Of a stretch of 64,000 nt of DNA, positions 25,270 to 34,166 are shown piece by piece (position 1 is the stretch's first letter; every line of letters begins with the position of its first letter). The position numbers and the translations under genes were made by a program. The notes below the pieces were generated by a model that was given only the letters and a program-made list of their open reading frames with translations, did no database searches and was not told where the DNA came from. Origin of the DNA: Halalkalicoccus sp. CG83 (GTDB lineage Archaea; Halobacteriota; Halobacteria; Halobacteriales; Halalkalicoccaceae); contig NZ_JAZDDH010000003.1 of assembly GCF_037081715.1 (NCBI RefSeq), positions 124,001 to 188,000 of the forward strand. Reading direction: 5' to 3'.

Positions 25270-26661
25270 TCACTGATACCGTTCGATTGATGCATCAAAC
25301 GTCTGAGTGAGCTCCTGTATCAAGTCTGGATTTTCAACAACGAAGTCAACGAAAGCCTCGGTGAGTGCTGCAGTGTATGCGTCAAAAAATCCCTCGTGCC
25401 TGTTGACTCGAATATCGTATGTTCCTTCGATCAGAGTCCGCTTGTGACCAGTCAACTCGCCGTTGGTATGAGCGAGACACTGTTCGATCTCATCTGTCCT
25501 CTCGTCAAAAACCTCGTTGTAGAGGTCTCGGAACGCAATCGGATTGGACCCCATACAGCGGAAATTGAATGTCAATTCCCGATCGCCAACAGCAGTCCCC
25601 CTATTGCTATTCTCCCCCATCCGATGATAGAATCCGATACGAAGATCATTGGTATCGTCAGCTCTCATTTCCAGGTCTACCAAGTCGACCTCGCGCTTCC
25701 ACCATCCATATTTGAATACGTGTTGCCAGTCGCCACCGGTGGCACGGAGAATCCAGCGTTCCGTGTCTTCCGCCCGAGGAATCGTGACCAGAGTATCATC
25801 TGGCCTGAACTCCGCGTTGCTACGTGTCCCTTCGAGGGTGGTCGCCACCTCTTCACCCCATCGTTGGCTATACGATTCCCACGCTGTATCGAACGTTGTT
25901 CTCACATCCTCAATTGCGTCGTAGTTATCGAGATACAGCGTGATTTTCTGCTGATCAACGTCGTCGCGGTTGCTCATATTGGAGATGTTCTGAAGGTCGT
26001 CTTTGAGGTCGTGCAGCTGGGCAACTGTACGCTGGGGATACCGAGAGGAGTTTGCTATAATAAACTCGGTCAGGACATCCTCAACGAACGCCTGCCACGT
26101 CCAGTTTGTAAAACAAGCGCCTTGGGCTTGTGGTCTGGTACTCTGATGGAGATACAGATAATATTGACCGGATTCATACTCTGCTACTGACCGATCTCCG
26201 ATCTGTGATCCGGCACAGTAGAACTCCGTTCCTGTCTCTGGTGCGGAGAACTTCAATTCGATCATCAGAAACCACTCGTTTGGAACGTCAATGACGAGAT
26301 CGACGTATCCCGGTGTCGAGTTCGTGTTAGCTCCGTCAGTATCCCTTTTCGTGACCGAGACCTGTTGATTCACACGGACATCTGTGAGATCATATGTGTC
26401 CTCCTCGAACGCACAAGCAGGAGGGAGGCCATGGAGAACAGCTTCGAGAAAGTCAGGTCCCATCCCATGTGGCTCGTCGGGATCAAGGAGGTAGCAGAGT
26501 AATCGGTTAATGTAGACTTCAGCTCGCCGATGTTCCCCTAACCCATATTCGATCACACTCATTAGAGAGCGGGGTTCTTCAGGTCTGTCCGTGACGGCGT
26601 TCCACTGCTGCTCGAGAGCCAGAAGCGTCGTTTCCAGTTCTGATTGTGGGTCTGGGGTCAC
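25270..26661 (-). CDS. PD-(D/E)XK nuclease-superfamily protein
   Basis: A 463-residue protein with a clear nuclease core: Asp121 in GYVDLVIDVPNEW, and Glu135 and Lys137 in FLMIELKFSAP. An upstream helix (RAEVYINRLLCYLLDP) could give the fourth acidic residue. This matches the PDDEXK_4 group often found in defence islands. The C-terminal half (TERWILRATGGDWQHVFKYG, FNFRCMGSNPIAFRDLYNE) is unassigned and may bind a partner or DNA end. It converges with the HNH nuclease (20 nt between stops), so the two are separate units. Confidence 0.75.
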   Translation of the reverse strand: MTPDPQSELETTLLALEQQWNAVTDRPEEPRSLMSVIEYGLGEHRRAEVYINRLLCYLLDPDEPHGMGPDFLEAVLHGLPPACAFEEDTYDLTDVRVNQQVSVTKRDTDGANTNSTPGYVDLVIDVPNEWFLMIELKFSAPETGTEFYCAGSQIGDRSVAEYESGQYYLYLHQSTRPQAQGACFTNWTWQAFVEDVLTEFIIANSSRYPQRTVAQLHDLKDDLQNISNMSNRDDVDQQKITLYLDNYDAIEDVRTTFDTAWESYSQRWGEEVATTLEGTRSNAEFRPDDTLVTIPRAEDTERWILRATGGDWQHVFKYGWWKREVDLVDLEMRADDTNDLRIGFYHRMGENSNRGTAVGDRELTFNFRCMGSNPIAFRDLYNEVFDERTDEIEQCLAHTNGELTGHKRTLIEGTYDIRVNRHEGFFDAYTAALTEAFVDFVVENPDLIQELTQTFDASIERYQ

Positions 26662-26865
26662 ATCTCCTTCGAACGATTCGACAAATCATAATAAAAGTAT
26701 TTCTTAGCCGTCCTCGACTGGAGAATAGATCGTGAGAGCGAACTACGCAAGCAAGACTGTAATAGTAACAAGTATAGACAAATCCTGGCCTAATTAGTAA
26801 TAGTGTAGCTGTCGAATACGATTATAGATTGGATGGCTTCGCGGACTAATCACGCCCCAGGACGA

Positions 26866-28425
26866 TCAGATCGCTTCGCGGTTACCTAGTACGTAGCCAA
26901 AGAGCACGACTAACAGCGTGCCCAGGAACGCTTCAGCCATCGTGATTCCCATAATGATATCATTATTAGGGGTGCCTGGAGGAGTGGTTGTGAACGTGAC
27001 AATACTGTAATAGAGTACCTGAACCCATGTCTGGAACTCACCTCCTATACTTCCTTCTGCACCGAATAGAGTGAATAGTAGATAGATAGCGGTAGGTATC
27101 CCAAAGACGATCCCCATATTGCGGAGAACTCGCTGAATACTAATTCCATAGCCAGTAGCTTGCCAGGCAATCCCTGATGCAGCCCATTTCATCCAATTAC
27201 CATCAGCTTTAGCTTCTTTCCGACGAGCCCGCCGTTCCCATATTGTTAGTTTTCGTGCTTCGCTAGTTAATCCACGATTACTACATTCTGTAGCGAGATA
27301 ATGGCAAGTTCGAGCCATTTGATTACAAATAAAGGACGAATTATCATTAGGTTCGTGTCGCCTTATTATCTGATCGAATAGTGTTGGTATGTTCATTTTG
27401 ACATCTCCTAATTTTTCGAAGGTTACACCACGCAAATCAGCTTCTGAAAGGTCGGCATCACGCAGGTCTGCCTTTGAGAAGTCAGCATCACGTAGGTCAG
27501 CTCCTGAGAGGTTGGCATCACGTAAGTTCGCTTCTGAAAGGTTGGCATCACGTAAGTTCGCTTCTGAAAGGTCAGCATCACGTAAGTTCGCTTCTGAAAG
27601 GTCGGTATTAGGCAGATCGGCTTCCGAGAAGTTGGCATCAACTAGGGTTGTTTTTGAAAGATTAGCGTGCTCCAGATCAGCTTCTGAGAGATTAGCATGC
27701 TTTAGGTTACTTTCTCGGAGGTCGGCATGTTGTAGGTCAGCTCCTGAAAGGTCTATACTTTCCAAACTAGCCATAGTATCACGCAGATTAGCCTCCAAGA
27801 AGTTGGCGTGTTTCAGGTTAGCTCCTGAGAGATTAGTGTGTCGCAGGTTAGCTTTTGAGAGATCAGCGTATCGGAGATCTGTACTTGAAAGATTGGCATC
27901 ACGTAGGTTAGCTCCCGAGAGGTTAGAGCGTTGCAGGTTAGCTCCTGATAGGTTAGCGCGTTCTAGGTCTGCCTCTGAGAAGTTAATAAAAAATAGATTT
28001 GCCTTCGAAAAGTCAGCATCCCTTAGTGAACAATGCTTGAATGAGAGTACATAATCAAATTCATTATCCAATAGTTGTGCATTTTCAAGCAATTCCAAAA
28101 GATGGTTGTCATCGGAGACTTCTGAGAGGGGTTCGTAATCAAGCAATCGCGAGAGTTGTACGTTAGCAAGTAACCCTGAAAGCTGTGCTCCATCAAGTAA
28201 CTCAGAACATCTATCCTCCCTCCCTGGCTGATTATATAAACCATCACAATTATTTAGGATTTCTTCAATAGGTTTGTCAGATCCATCGTTGGTCTCACTG
28301 TGCCAGATACATCGAGGATGATCTCCCCACACTTTCCGATAACAACAGCTTGCCTGCACCTCGGAATGGTCCTGTGAATAAAGTCCCATCCACGTATATT
28401 GACACCGTTCTTGGCTGTCTTCCAT
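26866..28425 (-). CDS. Pentapeptide-repeat protein with C-terminal two-helix channel-like domain
   Basis: A 519-residue three-part protein. The N-terminus has a Cys/His cluster (ERCQYTWMG, ASCCYRKVWGDHPRCIWH) that may bind zinc. The middle is a long run of A(N/D)Lxx pentapeptide repeats (about residues 130-345), which fold as a square beta-helix. After a charged linker come two hydrophobic helices around SIVTFTTTPPGTPNND, in the position of a K-channel pore loop but without a TVGYG filter. Family members with channel domains are suspected membrane effectors. The ATG at 28425 is preferred; an ATG at 28464 would add 13 residues. Lower G+C than the left half of the window suggests transfer. Confidence 0.8.
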   Translation of the reverse strand: MEDSQERCQYTWMGLYSQDHSEVQASCCYRKVWGDHPRCIWHSETNDGSDKPIEEILNNCDGLYNQPGREDRCSELLDGAQLSGLLANVQLSRLLDYEPLSEVSDDNHLLELLENAQLLDNEFDYVLSFKHCSLRDADFSKANLFFINFSEADLERANLSGANLQRSNLSGANLRDANLSSTDLRYADLSKANLRHTNLSGANLKHANFLEANLRDTMASLESIDLSGADLQHADLRESNLKHANLSEADLEHANLSKTTLVDANFSEADLPNTDLSEANLRDADLSEANLRDANLSEANLRDANLSGADLRDADFSKADLRDADLSEADLRGVTFEKLGDVKMNIPTLFDQIIRRHEPNDNSSFICNQMARTCHYLATECSNRGLTSEARKLTIWERRARRKEAKADGNWMKWAASGIAWQATGYGISIQRVLRNMGIVFGIPTAIYLLFTLFGAEGSIGGEFQTWVQVLYYSIVTFTTTPPGTPNNDIIMGITMAEAFLGTLLVVLFGYVLGNREAI

Positions 28426-28651
28426 GGTAATAGTTAGTCTGTGAGGTAAGTTAACTATTATCATGGAAGCTAAAGGATCTATAAAACCTTCATGTTACCG
28501 AAAGGACCACACGCCCATAACGAAGAGATCGACGCTCTTCCGCTGAATATTGACTCGGCTAGAAGAGGCAGTCTACATAACCATACTTGCTATTGGCTAT
28601 CTCTCAGAAAAGGGAGACGAAGCTCGTTCAGAAAACACGATCTAGAGAAGC

Positions 28652-28842
28652 TTACGCAGCAACAGTGAACGTCTCGTTGTTGCGCTCAATCAGGCCTTCT
28701 CCCTCGAGCGTGTTCAGAACCGGAACAGAGTAAGCTGCTTCATATCAAGCGTCGACCGCAGATCGGTGATGCTCGCTTCCTCCACCATCTCGAGATATAA
28801 GTAGACAAGTTTCGAGTTGCTTGAGTCGAACTCAGCGGGCAT
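28652..28842 (-). pseudogene. Small haloarchaeal winged-helix protein, frameshifted
   Basis: The first frame gives MPAEFDSSNSKLVYLYLEM and ITDLRSTLDMKQ; the next frame continues as PVLNTLEGEGLIERNNETFT and ends VAA. Joined, these make a typical ~63-residue TrmB/MarR-like HTH protein common in haloarchaea. The length of 191 nt is one base short of a multiple of three, so a single 1-nt deletion explains the break. Confidence 0.65.
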
Positions 28843-29154
28843 CTGGTCGGAATCTAAATATTCTATATTTATTATGGGTAGAAAAAACAGGTTCCAAATA
28901 GAGAAATAATGGAAAGTAAGTAACAGGTTCTAGGTGTGGGTCCCTATTTCACATCAAAGGATGGGAAGAATATGCAGAATGTTACAGGTGTGGCGATGTG
29001 TTTGAAGCCAAAAAAGAATCGTCTTTGGAAGCTAAATCAATCTTTCAGAGCTAGTAAAAGCCTACCGTTGTAAACGAGTGGATCGCGAACTATAGCTGCT
29101 CTTGTAAACCAGAGGTCGGACAACTACGGACGTCGATGACGTCATGTAGCGGAG

Positions 29155-29331
29155 TGCCACGCCGACCTGAAGGAAAGCTGTCGAGATCTCCTAAAATTCT
29201 CGGCGTATTCTACACAGGAGTATGGCCTCATAGCTGTCGAAGACCTGAATGTGAAGGGTCCCCCTCAAGTCGTACGTCTCAGCCGAGACAACAGCGTCAA
29301 TCGCGTCTCAGCCCATATGAGTATGAAATAT
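29155..29331 (+). mobile_element. Relic of an IS200/IS605-type TnpB gene
   Basis: One open frame reads LKESCRDLLKFSAYSTQEY, then GLIAVEDLNVKG and LSRDNSVNRVSAHMSMKYR. The VEDLNVKGM-x-SRNTA block is the RuvC-like core of TnpB proteins; here it is short, degraded and without start or zinc finger. The DNA on both sides (28843-29154 and 29332-29473) is AT-rich and has no gene. Confidence 0.55.
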
Positions 29332-29473
29332 AGACGGACGATATAGGTATAGATTATAGTTACGTAGTCTAGCTATACTTAATAGCTATGTATTATAGAT
29401 GAATCGGTAAAATACCGTCAGGAGCGGCTCTCGTGAGTCCTCAAACACAAGCGGGACCATTTAGTTGGCCAGC

Positions 29474-29924
29474 TCAGGGGGGCGATTTCAAAGACTCAGA
29501 GGAACTCAAACAGGGGAGTGGTCTCAACGCCATTTTAGAGTTCTGCCCCTCAGCATTCTCATTGTCGGCATTTGAGCGATCGGTTTTCGACAGCGTACCA
29601 GAACCCTGAGATTCAACGACTGGGGGATTGCTATGTGATGTTCGACTTCCACCGTGACTGGCCTTGATACCGAGGCCGATCTCGTCTTCGAGTGGCTCCC
29701 GTCCGGAAGCCTGCTCGACACGTCGCATATCAGTCCCATTTGGAAAGGCTAGTCCATACTGCGCAGTAGTCTCGAACGAAGCGATCGCTGTGCGAATCTC
29801 GATGCCGAGAAGCTCCGTATTACCGATCGAAATCGCGATGTCTGCATTGATCACAATGCCCTGTCCAGTACCCCAAAACATCGGCGAGATCACTCTGATC
29901 GCGCGTCGGCCGAGCGCTACTCAT
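29474..29924 (-). pseudogene. gvpJ: Gas-vesicle protein GvpJ, two 1-nt frameshifts
   Basis: The start (MSSARPTRDQSDLADVL) is in one frame, GVLDR in a second, and GIVINADIAISIG with NTELLGIEIRTAIASFE in a third. Together they match GvpJ, a minor gas-vesicle shell protein related to GvpA. Restoring one G in the GGGG run and one in the GGG run near 29870-29890 gives an intact 150-residue protein (451+2 nt). Both breaks sit in G runs, so they are either fresh mutations or base-calling errors. The ATG overlaps the gvpH stop. The C-terminus is a polar tail. Confidence 0.75.
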
Positions 29925-30330
29925 TGCTGCCTCTGTCGATCCGAATGAGCCTCACGTCAAGAACGCCGTTGTTGAACCGCGTCGTCTCGATCTCGGCCGA
30001 CCACGGGAGGGGGATTCGTTCGATCATCTCCTCGCCGGTTGTGATCTCGAGGAACCGGTGGCCCTCGGTGAGCTGTGCCGTCAGTTCGCTATCATCGGCG
30101 CTGGGAAGATCAGCAACGACCTGCATACGGTTGTCCTCTTGGCGCTTGTCAATGAGAGACTCGTCTCCCGTCTGGGATACCGGGCCGTCTTCGATTGGAG
30201 GTTCGATCGCGTCCAGTTCCCAGCCGATGGCAAACTCATAATCCGTACTAAACGGACTACTAAACGGACGATTGAAGATCTGGCCGATGATATCATCGAT
30301 CGATGTGTTCTTCCGGTCAAATGGTGTCAT
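29917..30330 (-). CDS. gvpH: Gas-vesicle protein GvpH (Hsp20-like)
   Basis: A 137-residue protein with an Hsp20/alpha-crystallin-like core (NRMQVVADLPSADDSEL, HRFLEITTGEEMIERIPLP, TTRFNNGVLDVRL), as in GvpH, which assists gas-vesicle assembly. The ATG at 30330 (MTPFDRKN) is preferred over a GTG at 30345. It overlaps the gvpJ start by 8 nt. In known haloarchaeal clusters gvpI lies between gvpH and gvpJ; here it is absent. A gvpA relic lies divergently, as in intact clusters. Confidence 0.7.
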   Translation of the reverse strand: MTPFDRKNTSIDDIIGQIFNRPFSSPFSTDYEFAIGWELDAIEPPIEDGPVSQTGDESLIDKRQEDNRMQVVADLPSADDSELTAQLTEGHRFLEITTGEEMIERIPLPWSAEIETTRFNNGVLDVRLIRIDRGSNE

Positions 30331-30429
30331 GATCTGGTTCCTCACTCTTCATAGGGTGTACGCGACCAACCACCGTTCGCTTGCCCAGGCCGGAACTTGC
30401 CAGCACGTGGCAACTGATAACAAATATAG

Positions 30430-30679
30430 ATGTCTTCTGTAACTCTGAGTACCACTGAGTCAAGCAAGACCAAGCACATCCAGCCTCGCGGAAGTCCTCG
30501 ATCGTATTCTCGATAAGGCCGTCGTCATCGATCTCTGGGTTCGAGTCTCACTTGTCGGGAGTGAAATTCTCACGAGTTAGCCATGAGTCGTCATTGCATC
30601 GGTGGACACGTTCCTCCACTACGTCAGAGAGATCTCGAAGAGCGAGGCCGCCAAAGAGAAAGGCAACCTTAACGAATAA
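30430..30679 (+). pseudogene. gvpA: Gas-vesicle shell protein GvpA pseudogene
   Basis: From 30482 one frame reads [31 protein letters not shown], two stops (TAG and TGA around TS-P), then VVIASVDTFLHYVREI and a stop at 30677-30679. This is the GvpA core with its central VEAR segment mutated. The ATG at 30430 is out of frame with it. Divergence from gvpH/gvpJ copies the layout of real gvp loci. The rest of 30331-30429 and 30680-30769 has no gene; a TTTATATA at 30688-30695 may serve the next gene. Confidence 0.75.
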
Positions 30680-30769
30680 TAGGACTATTTATATATGTAG
30701 GTCGCGTATATACATCTGTCGTTTCGGGTAGCAATACTGAACCATTGGGTAGCGGCAGGTGACGGATAT

Positions 30770-31894
30770 ATGAAAATAGGACTTGAGCTAGAATACTGGG
30801 TCGTAGATAAAAACGGAGTTCTCACATCGGCAGCTGAGCTTATTGACGCTCACAAATATGCCGTTCCCGAATGTGTCGACTCACTTCTCGAGCTTGTACT
30901 CCCACCTGTAGCCAGTCAAACGGAACTTGAGTCAGAAATCATAGACTCTCTTACAGAGCTACTAGCAATCGCAGCGGCCAATGATCTCTTCGTCGTTCCA
31001 CTCGGAACAACGCTCATTGAGGCACGCCCACCTGCAACGTCAGCCCGTGGAATGATTTTGGAGCGAGTGTACGGAGAGGAGTTACGTTTCGCAAAGAATG
31101 TAGCCGGCACCCATATCCACTTCGATCAGACGGATGCTATCGCACAAGCAAATCTTCTTACGGCGCTTGATCCAGCATTAGCACTCGTCGCTTCAACCCC
31201 ATACTACGACGGTCAGCAAACTGCTGCATCGGCACGTGCAGCGGCCTACCGACGAAGCATGTCTGCCCGCTTTGCACCGTTTCGTCGTCTTCAGCCGTAC
31301 GTATGGACAGAGGCAGAGTGCAACAACCGACTGCATCAGACGTTCGAGTTATTCATCGAACGTGCCCGTGTAGCGGGAATTGATCGTGAGACCGTCACTG
31401 AGCACTTCAGCCCGGATGATGTCATTCATGGACCTGTGCGTATCCGGAACGATATTGGTACTGTTGAATGGCGTGCACCTGATACGGCGTTGCCACGTCA
31501 AGTGATCCGCCTTGCGTACGATATCGAGGGTGTACTTGAGCAGTTGGCAACAAAACCGCTCATTGTTGGTCCTAGGCCAGGGGTCCACTCCGATCGAATC
31601 GTGATCCCCCCATTCGACCGGCTTGAACAGCTCACTACTGAGGCAATCTACAATGGCCTGACGACCCCTGTTCAATCATATCTCAGGGCGTTCGGCATAG
31701 ACGTTACAGCGTACGCCCCTCTTACCGAGGGATTTCCGAAGGGGGAGGCATTATCCGTAGCCGAAGCACGAGACCTTCGCCGTTTGTACGCTGCTGTGCT
31801 CTCCGATGACGTCTCGATGCTTCGACGAGAGCAGGAGGGATCACAGTGGTTAAGCGTACCACTGCAAAGGGTTCCTCGGTACGCCTTGGAATAA
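30770..31894 (+). CDS. Glutamate-cysteine ligase family (GCS2-type) carboxylate-amine ligase
   Basis: A 374-residue ATP-dependent ligase. Family marks are the N-terminal IGLELEYWVVDKNG, LELVLPPVASQTELES (metal and glutamate site), PLGTTLIEARPP and GTHIHFDQTDAIAQANLL (the THIH motif). RIRNDIGTVEWRAPDTALP lies in the second half. Haloarchaea use such enzymes to make gamma-glutamylcysteine, their main thiol, though many GCS2 paralogues join other acids and amines. It stands alone, so its substrate is open. Confidence 0.8.
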   Translation: MKIGLELEYWVVDKNGVLTSAAELIDAHKYAVPECVDSLLELVLPPVASQTELESEIIDSLTELLAIAAANDLFVVPLGTTLIEARPPATSARGMILERVYGEELRFAKNVAGTHIHFDQTDAIAQANLLTALDPALALVASTPYYDGQQTAASARAAAYRRSMSARFAPFRRLQPYVWTEAECNNRLHQTFELFIERARVAGIDRETVTEHFSPDDVIHGPVRIRNDIGTVEWRAPDTALPRQVIRLAYDIEGVLEQLATKPLIVGPRPGVHSDRIVIPPFDRLEQLTTEAIYNGLTTPVQSYLRAFGIDVTAYAPLTEGFPKGEALSVAEARDLRRLYAAVLSDDVSMLRREQEGSQWLSVPLQRVPRYALE

Positions 31895-32071
31895 ACGAGC
31901 ACGCCCCACAGGAAGCGTAATTTCCTAACAACAAAATAACACGAACAGGAATAGGCCGCACTACTCACCCGACACAAGCCGGGCCATCCTAGTCCCAACA
32001 CGCACAGCTTTCCTCCCATTCAGTAGTAGCGTGGGTAGAAACGATTTCGTCAGTTCTAGTTTTGTGAGCGT

Positions 32072-32089
32072 ATCACACCACGGTGTGAT
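32072..32089. repeat. 18-bp inverted repeat
   Basis: ATCACACC-AC-GGTGTGAT: 8-bp perfect arms around two bases. It lies 13 nt from an IS-end-like palindrome. It could be an operator, part of a mobile element or a hairpin; nothing nearby decides this. Confidence 0.4.
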
Positions 32090-32102
32090 CAGTTGGATAC
32101 TC

Positions 32103-32148
32103 CCTTGTGCAACGTTTTCCCCTCCTGCAAGCGTCTCGTTGCACAAGG
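32103..32148. repeat. 46-bp palindromic element, IS-end-like (copy C)
   Basis: CCTTGTGCAAC at 32103-32113 and GTTGCACAAGG at 32138-32148 are perfect complements with 24 nt between. The right arm continues as TGGG exactly as in copy A at 2372-2386. The loop sequences differ, so only the ends are shared. Confidence 0.55.
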
Positions 32149-32246
32149 TGGGCCAGAAAGGACGGACGTTGCATCGATGAGACTGAATCCTAGTAGCAAT
32201 CTCGCCGTACTCATTGGTACGCAGTGTTGTGACCGTATTGAACCCC

Positions 32247-32567
32247 TCAAGCGATGAGAGGTTTCAACGAGCGTGCTGAATCCAGGGAATCCATCGAACG
32301 CGAAGAGCGACTCTCTATCACTGAGATCACGACGAGAGTACTCCCCGCTGTGCCAGCGAAAATCCCGACTGCATGGGTCAGCTGTTCACCTCACGCAACA
32401 GTTCGTTCAAGCGAGAGCACGACCGCAATGAGCGCCATCCTGATGATGTTCATCGAGCCCACAATCACCATGAACGCAAACATCACCCAACGTAGTTCGT
32501 TCGATCGGTGCTGAACAGGAGGTGCATATCGTTCACTAACGGACCGACGTCTAGCACACGTTTCCAT
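32247..32567 (-). pseudogene. Small membrane protein split by an in-frame TGA
   Basis: From ATG at 32567 the frame gives a charged N-terminus (METCARRRSVSERY), then a hydrophobic helix (WVMFAFMVIVGSMNIIRMA, LIAVVLSLERTVA) and TGA at 32391-32393. The same frame continues as GEQLTHAVGIFAGTAGSTL, VVISVIE to a TGA at 32247. The part after the stop is again helix-like. One nonsense mutation in a ~106-residue membrane protein is the simplest reading. Family unknown. Confidence 0.4.
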
Positions 32568-32736
32568 GGTCAAAGAACGCATCCTGTTCAACCTCTACAG
32601 TCGTTTCACGGGGTGACGTTATGTGATTAGTTCTCATAGTAGAGCAGGATCAACCAACTCATGGCAGCCAAAACATCGCCAAACCTGCAGGTGCTCTCAC
32701 CACAATCGATGTCTGGTAACACATCGAGGAATCACC

Positions 32737-34038
32737 ATGCCTGACACCACACAATCCCTTCCCGAACTGTTCGAGTATCCACTGTTTCAGGCCATTTTTG
32801 GGCGACGATCTCGTCGATTCGGTCGTGGCTTGTCGATTCCGTCAGGACCGCTGGCGTTCGAATCGGACGCTGACCCGCTACCATTATCCGACCTCGAGCA
32901 ATCGGTCCTCGTCGCTGCCGGGACCGGGGTGAGTGGGTGGCACTACGGAATTCCGTTCGGCCCGCACCGGCCGGACGAGCACACCGACTTCTCGGTCCGG
33001 TTGACCGGTCGAACGGCACCGACGGCGGCCGGGATCGGCACGCCGGTCCTGTTCTATACCGACGACGACGGCACGTACCTGACGAACACCCGGAGCGTCG
33101 AACCGAGCCGGCTCCGCGAGGCAATGGACCTCAAAGACGACGCCGAACGCATTCTGGCAGTGGCCAGAGCACACACTGAGAAACTCGCCGACGAGCGGGT
33201 GGACATCCCCGCCGAATCCGGCCACATCCTCGAACCGAACCACTGGTGGACCAACACGCCAGGGTCGACGCTGTTCATGCCCGTCGGCGACGCCAGCGAA
33301 GAGATGCTGGCGCTTCTCTGTCTGTTCGTCGAGAACGGCTACGTGATCATGGATGACGAGATCGGTGAACCGGCCGGCGACCTCAAGCCACACATCGAAT
33401 CGGGGTTATTGGACGCCGATAAGGCGTTCCCACTGTCCTTCCTCGAACGTGCCACCTTGGAACAGAACTGTGCCGAGTTGGCCTTCATGGCACACAACAT
33501 GGTGCTTACGATGCAGGCGATGGGGTTGGGCGGGTTGTACTTCGCCGGGATCAACGAGTTGAGCCTGTTTGGCGCTCCAACGCGCGACGACCTCGATGGG
33601 CTCGGGTTCCGGTTCGTCGACGATGAGAACTGGACCGCACCAAACCCAGTGGGCCTCGACGACCAGTACGAGGGCCTCTGTCCGCCGTACTACCCGGACA
33701 TGCACGCAGCAGTCGACGCACTCGTCGAGCGGAAGTTTGGCCCGGGCGGCACCTACGACCCGGCGACGCCTGGTCCGTGGGAGGACAGCGAGGCGGTGAA
33801 GCGCTCGATCGAGCCATACGACGACGAGACAGTCGAGTGCCTCGGTGAGATCGCCCAGTACGTCTACGACAAACACGGGAAGTTCCCGGGGACGGTACCG
33901 ACGATGGTGCTGCCCGGCTGCGTCCAGGTACACCATATTGACACGGACTACTACGACGCACAGTTCAAAGCCGGTGCGTACCTCGATACCCACGCCGAGC
34001 ATATGCAGCGGTGGCACACAGAGGAACCCCCGTCTTGA
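32737..34038 (+). CDS. Nitroreductase-like protein, uncharacterised (433 aa)
   Basis: A 433-residue protein with features recalling the FMN-binding nitroreductase fold: GRRSRRFGRGLSIP at the N-terminus, LPLSDLEQSVLVAAGTGVSG and HYGIPFGPHR early on, and NCAELAFMAHNMVLTMQAMG with LGGLYFAG later. The middle and the C-terminal 120 residues match nothing I know. CGAGGA 6 nt before the ATG at 32737 may act as a ribosome-binding site. The gene is visibly more G+C-rich than its surroundings, a sign of a different origin. A TATTCAGCA motif follows the stop by 2 nt. Confidence 0.6.
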   Translation: MPDTTQSLPELFEYPLFQAIFGRRSRRFGRGLSIPSGPLAFESDADPLPLSDLEQSVLVAAGTGVSGWHYGIPFGPHRPDEHTDFSVRLTGRTAPTAAGIGTPVLFYTDDDGTYLTNTRSVEPSRLREAMDLKDDAERILAVARAHTEKLADERVDIPAESGHILEPNHWWTNTPGSTLFMPVGDASEEMLALLCLFVENGYVIMDDEIGEPAGDLKPHIESGLLDADKAFPLSFLERATLEQNCAELAFMAHNMVLTMQAMGLGGLYFAGINELSLFGAPTRDDLDGLGFRFVDDENWTAPNPVGLDDQYEGLCPPYYPDMHAAVDALVERKFGPGGTYDPATPGPWEDSEAVKRSIEPYDDETVECLGEIAQYVYDKHGKFPGTVPTMVLPGCVQVHHIDTDYYDAQFKAGAYLDTHAEHMQRWHTEEPPS

Positions 34039-34040
34039 TG

Positions 34041-34049
34041 TATTCAGCA
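34041..34049 (+). repeat. TATTCAGCA motif, copy 1
   Basis: First of five intergenic plus-strand copies between 34 and 42 kb (others at 35855, 38588, 40855 and a 7-base form at 41713). See the corresponding finding. Confidence 0.35.
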
Positions 34050-34166
34050 GACTATGAGTATTGCAAACAGCTATCATGACCTGCGTCGTAGGAGAGCTAA
34101 CGCTCTCTCTATGCTCTGGGTGGGGAAAAGGAGGGGTTGGGATGAGCGCGAGAAACAGAGGACGTC

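Larger units (their letters stand above)
31895..32246. other. Gap with palindromes and an IS scar
   Basis: No convincing gene. It holds an 18-bp near-perfect palindrome (32072-32089) and IS-end-like copy C (32103-32148). A minus-strand open frame from 31961 to 32146 begins inside copy C; it is not recognised and is left uncalled. Confidence 0.4.

Noticed and set aside
27389-28054. Plus-strand frame rich in Ser, Arg and Ala repeats
   Set aside because: It is the complement of the pentapeptide-repeat tract and carries no independent domain.
26866-28425. Repeats in this stretch considered as a CRISPR array
   Set aside because: The period is 15 nt and translates to A(N/D)Lxx units, so it is a protein repeat. 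No CRISPR array was seen anywhere.
33406-34077. 223-residue minus-strand frame opposite the nitroreductase-like gene
   Set aside because: High G+C keeps it open by chance; it has no domain, and the plus frame has better composition.
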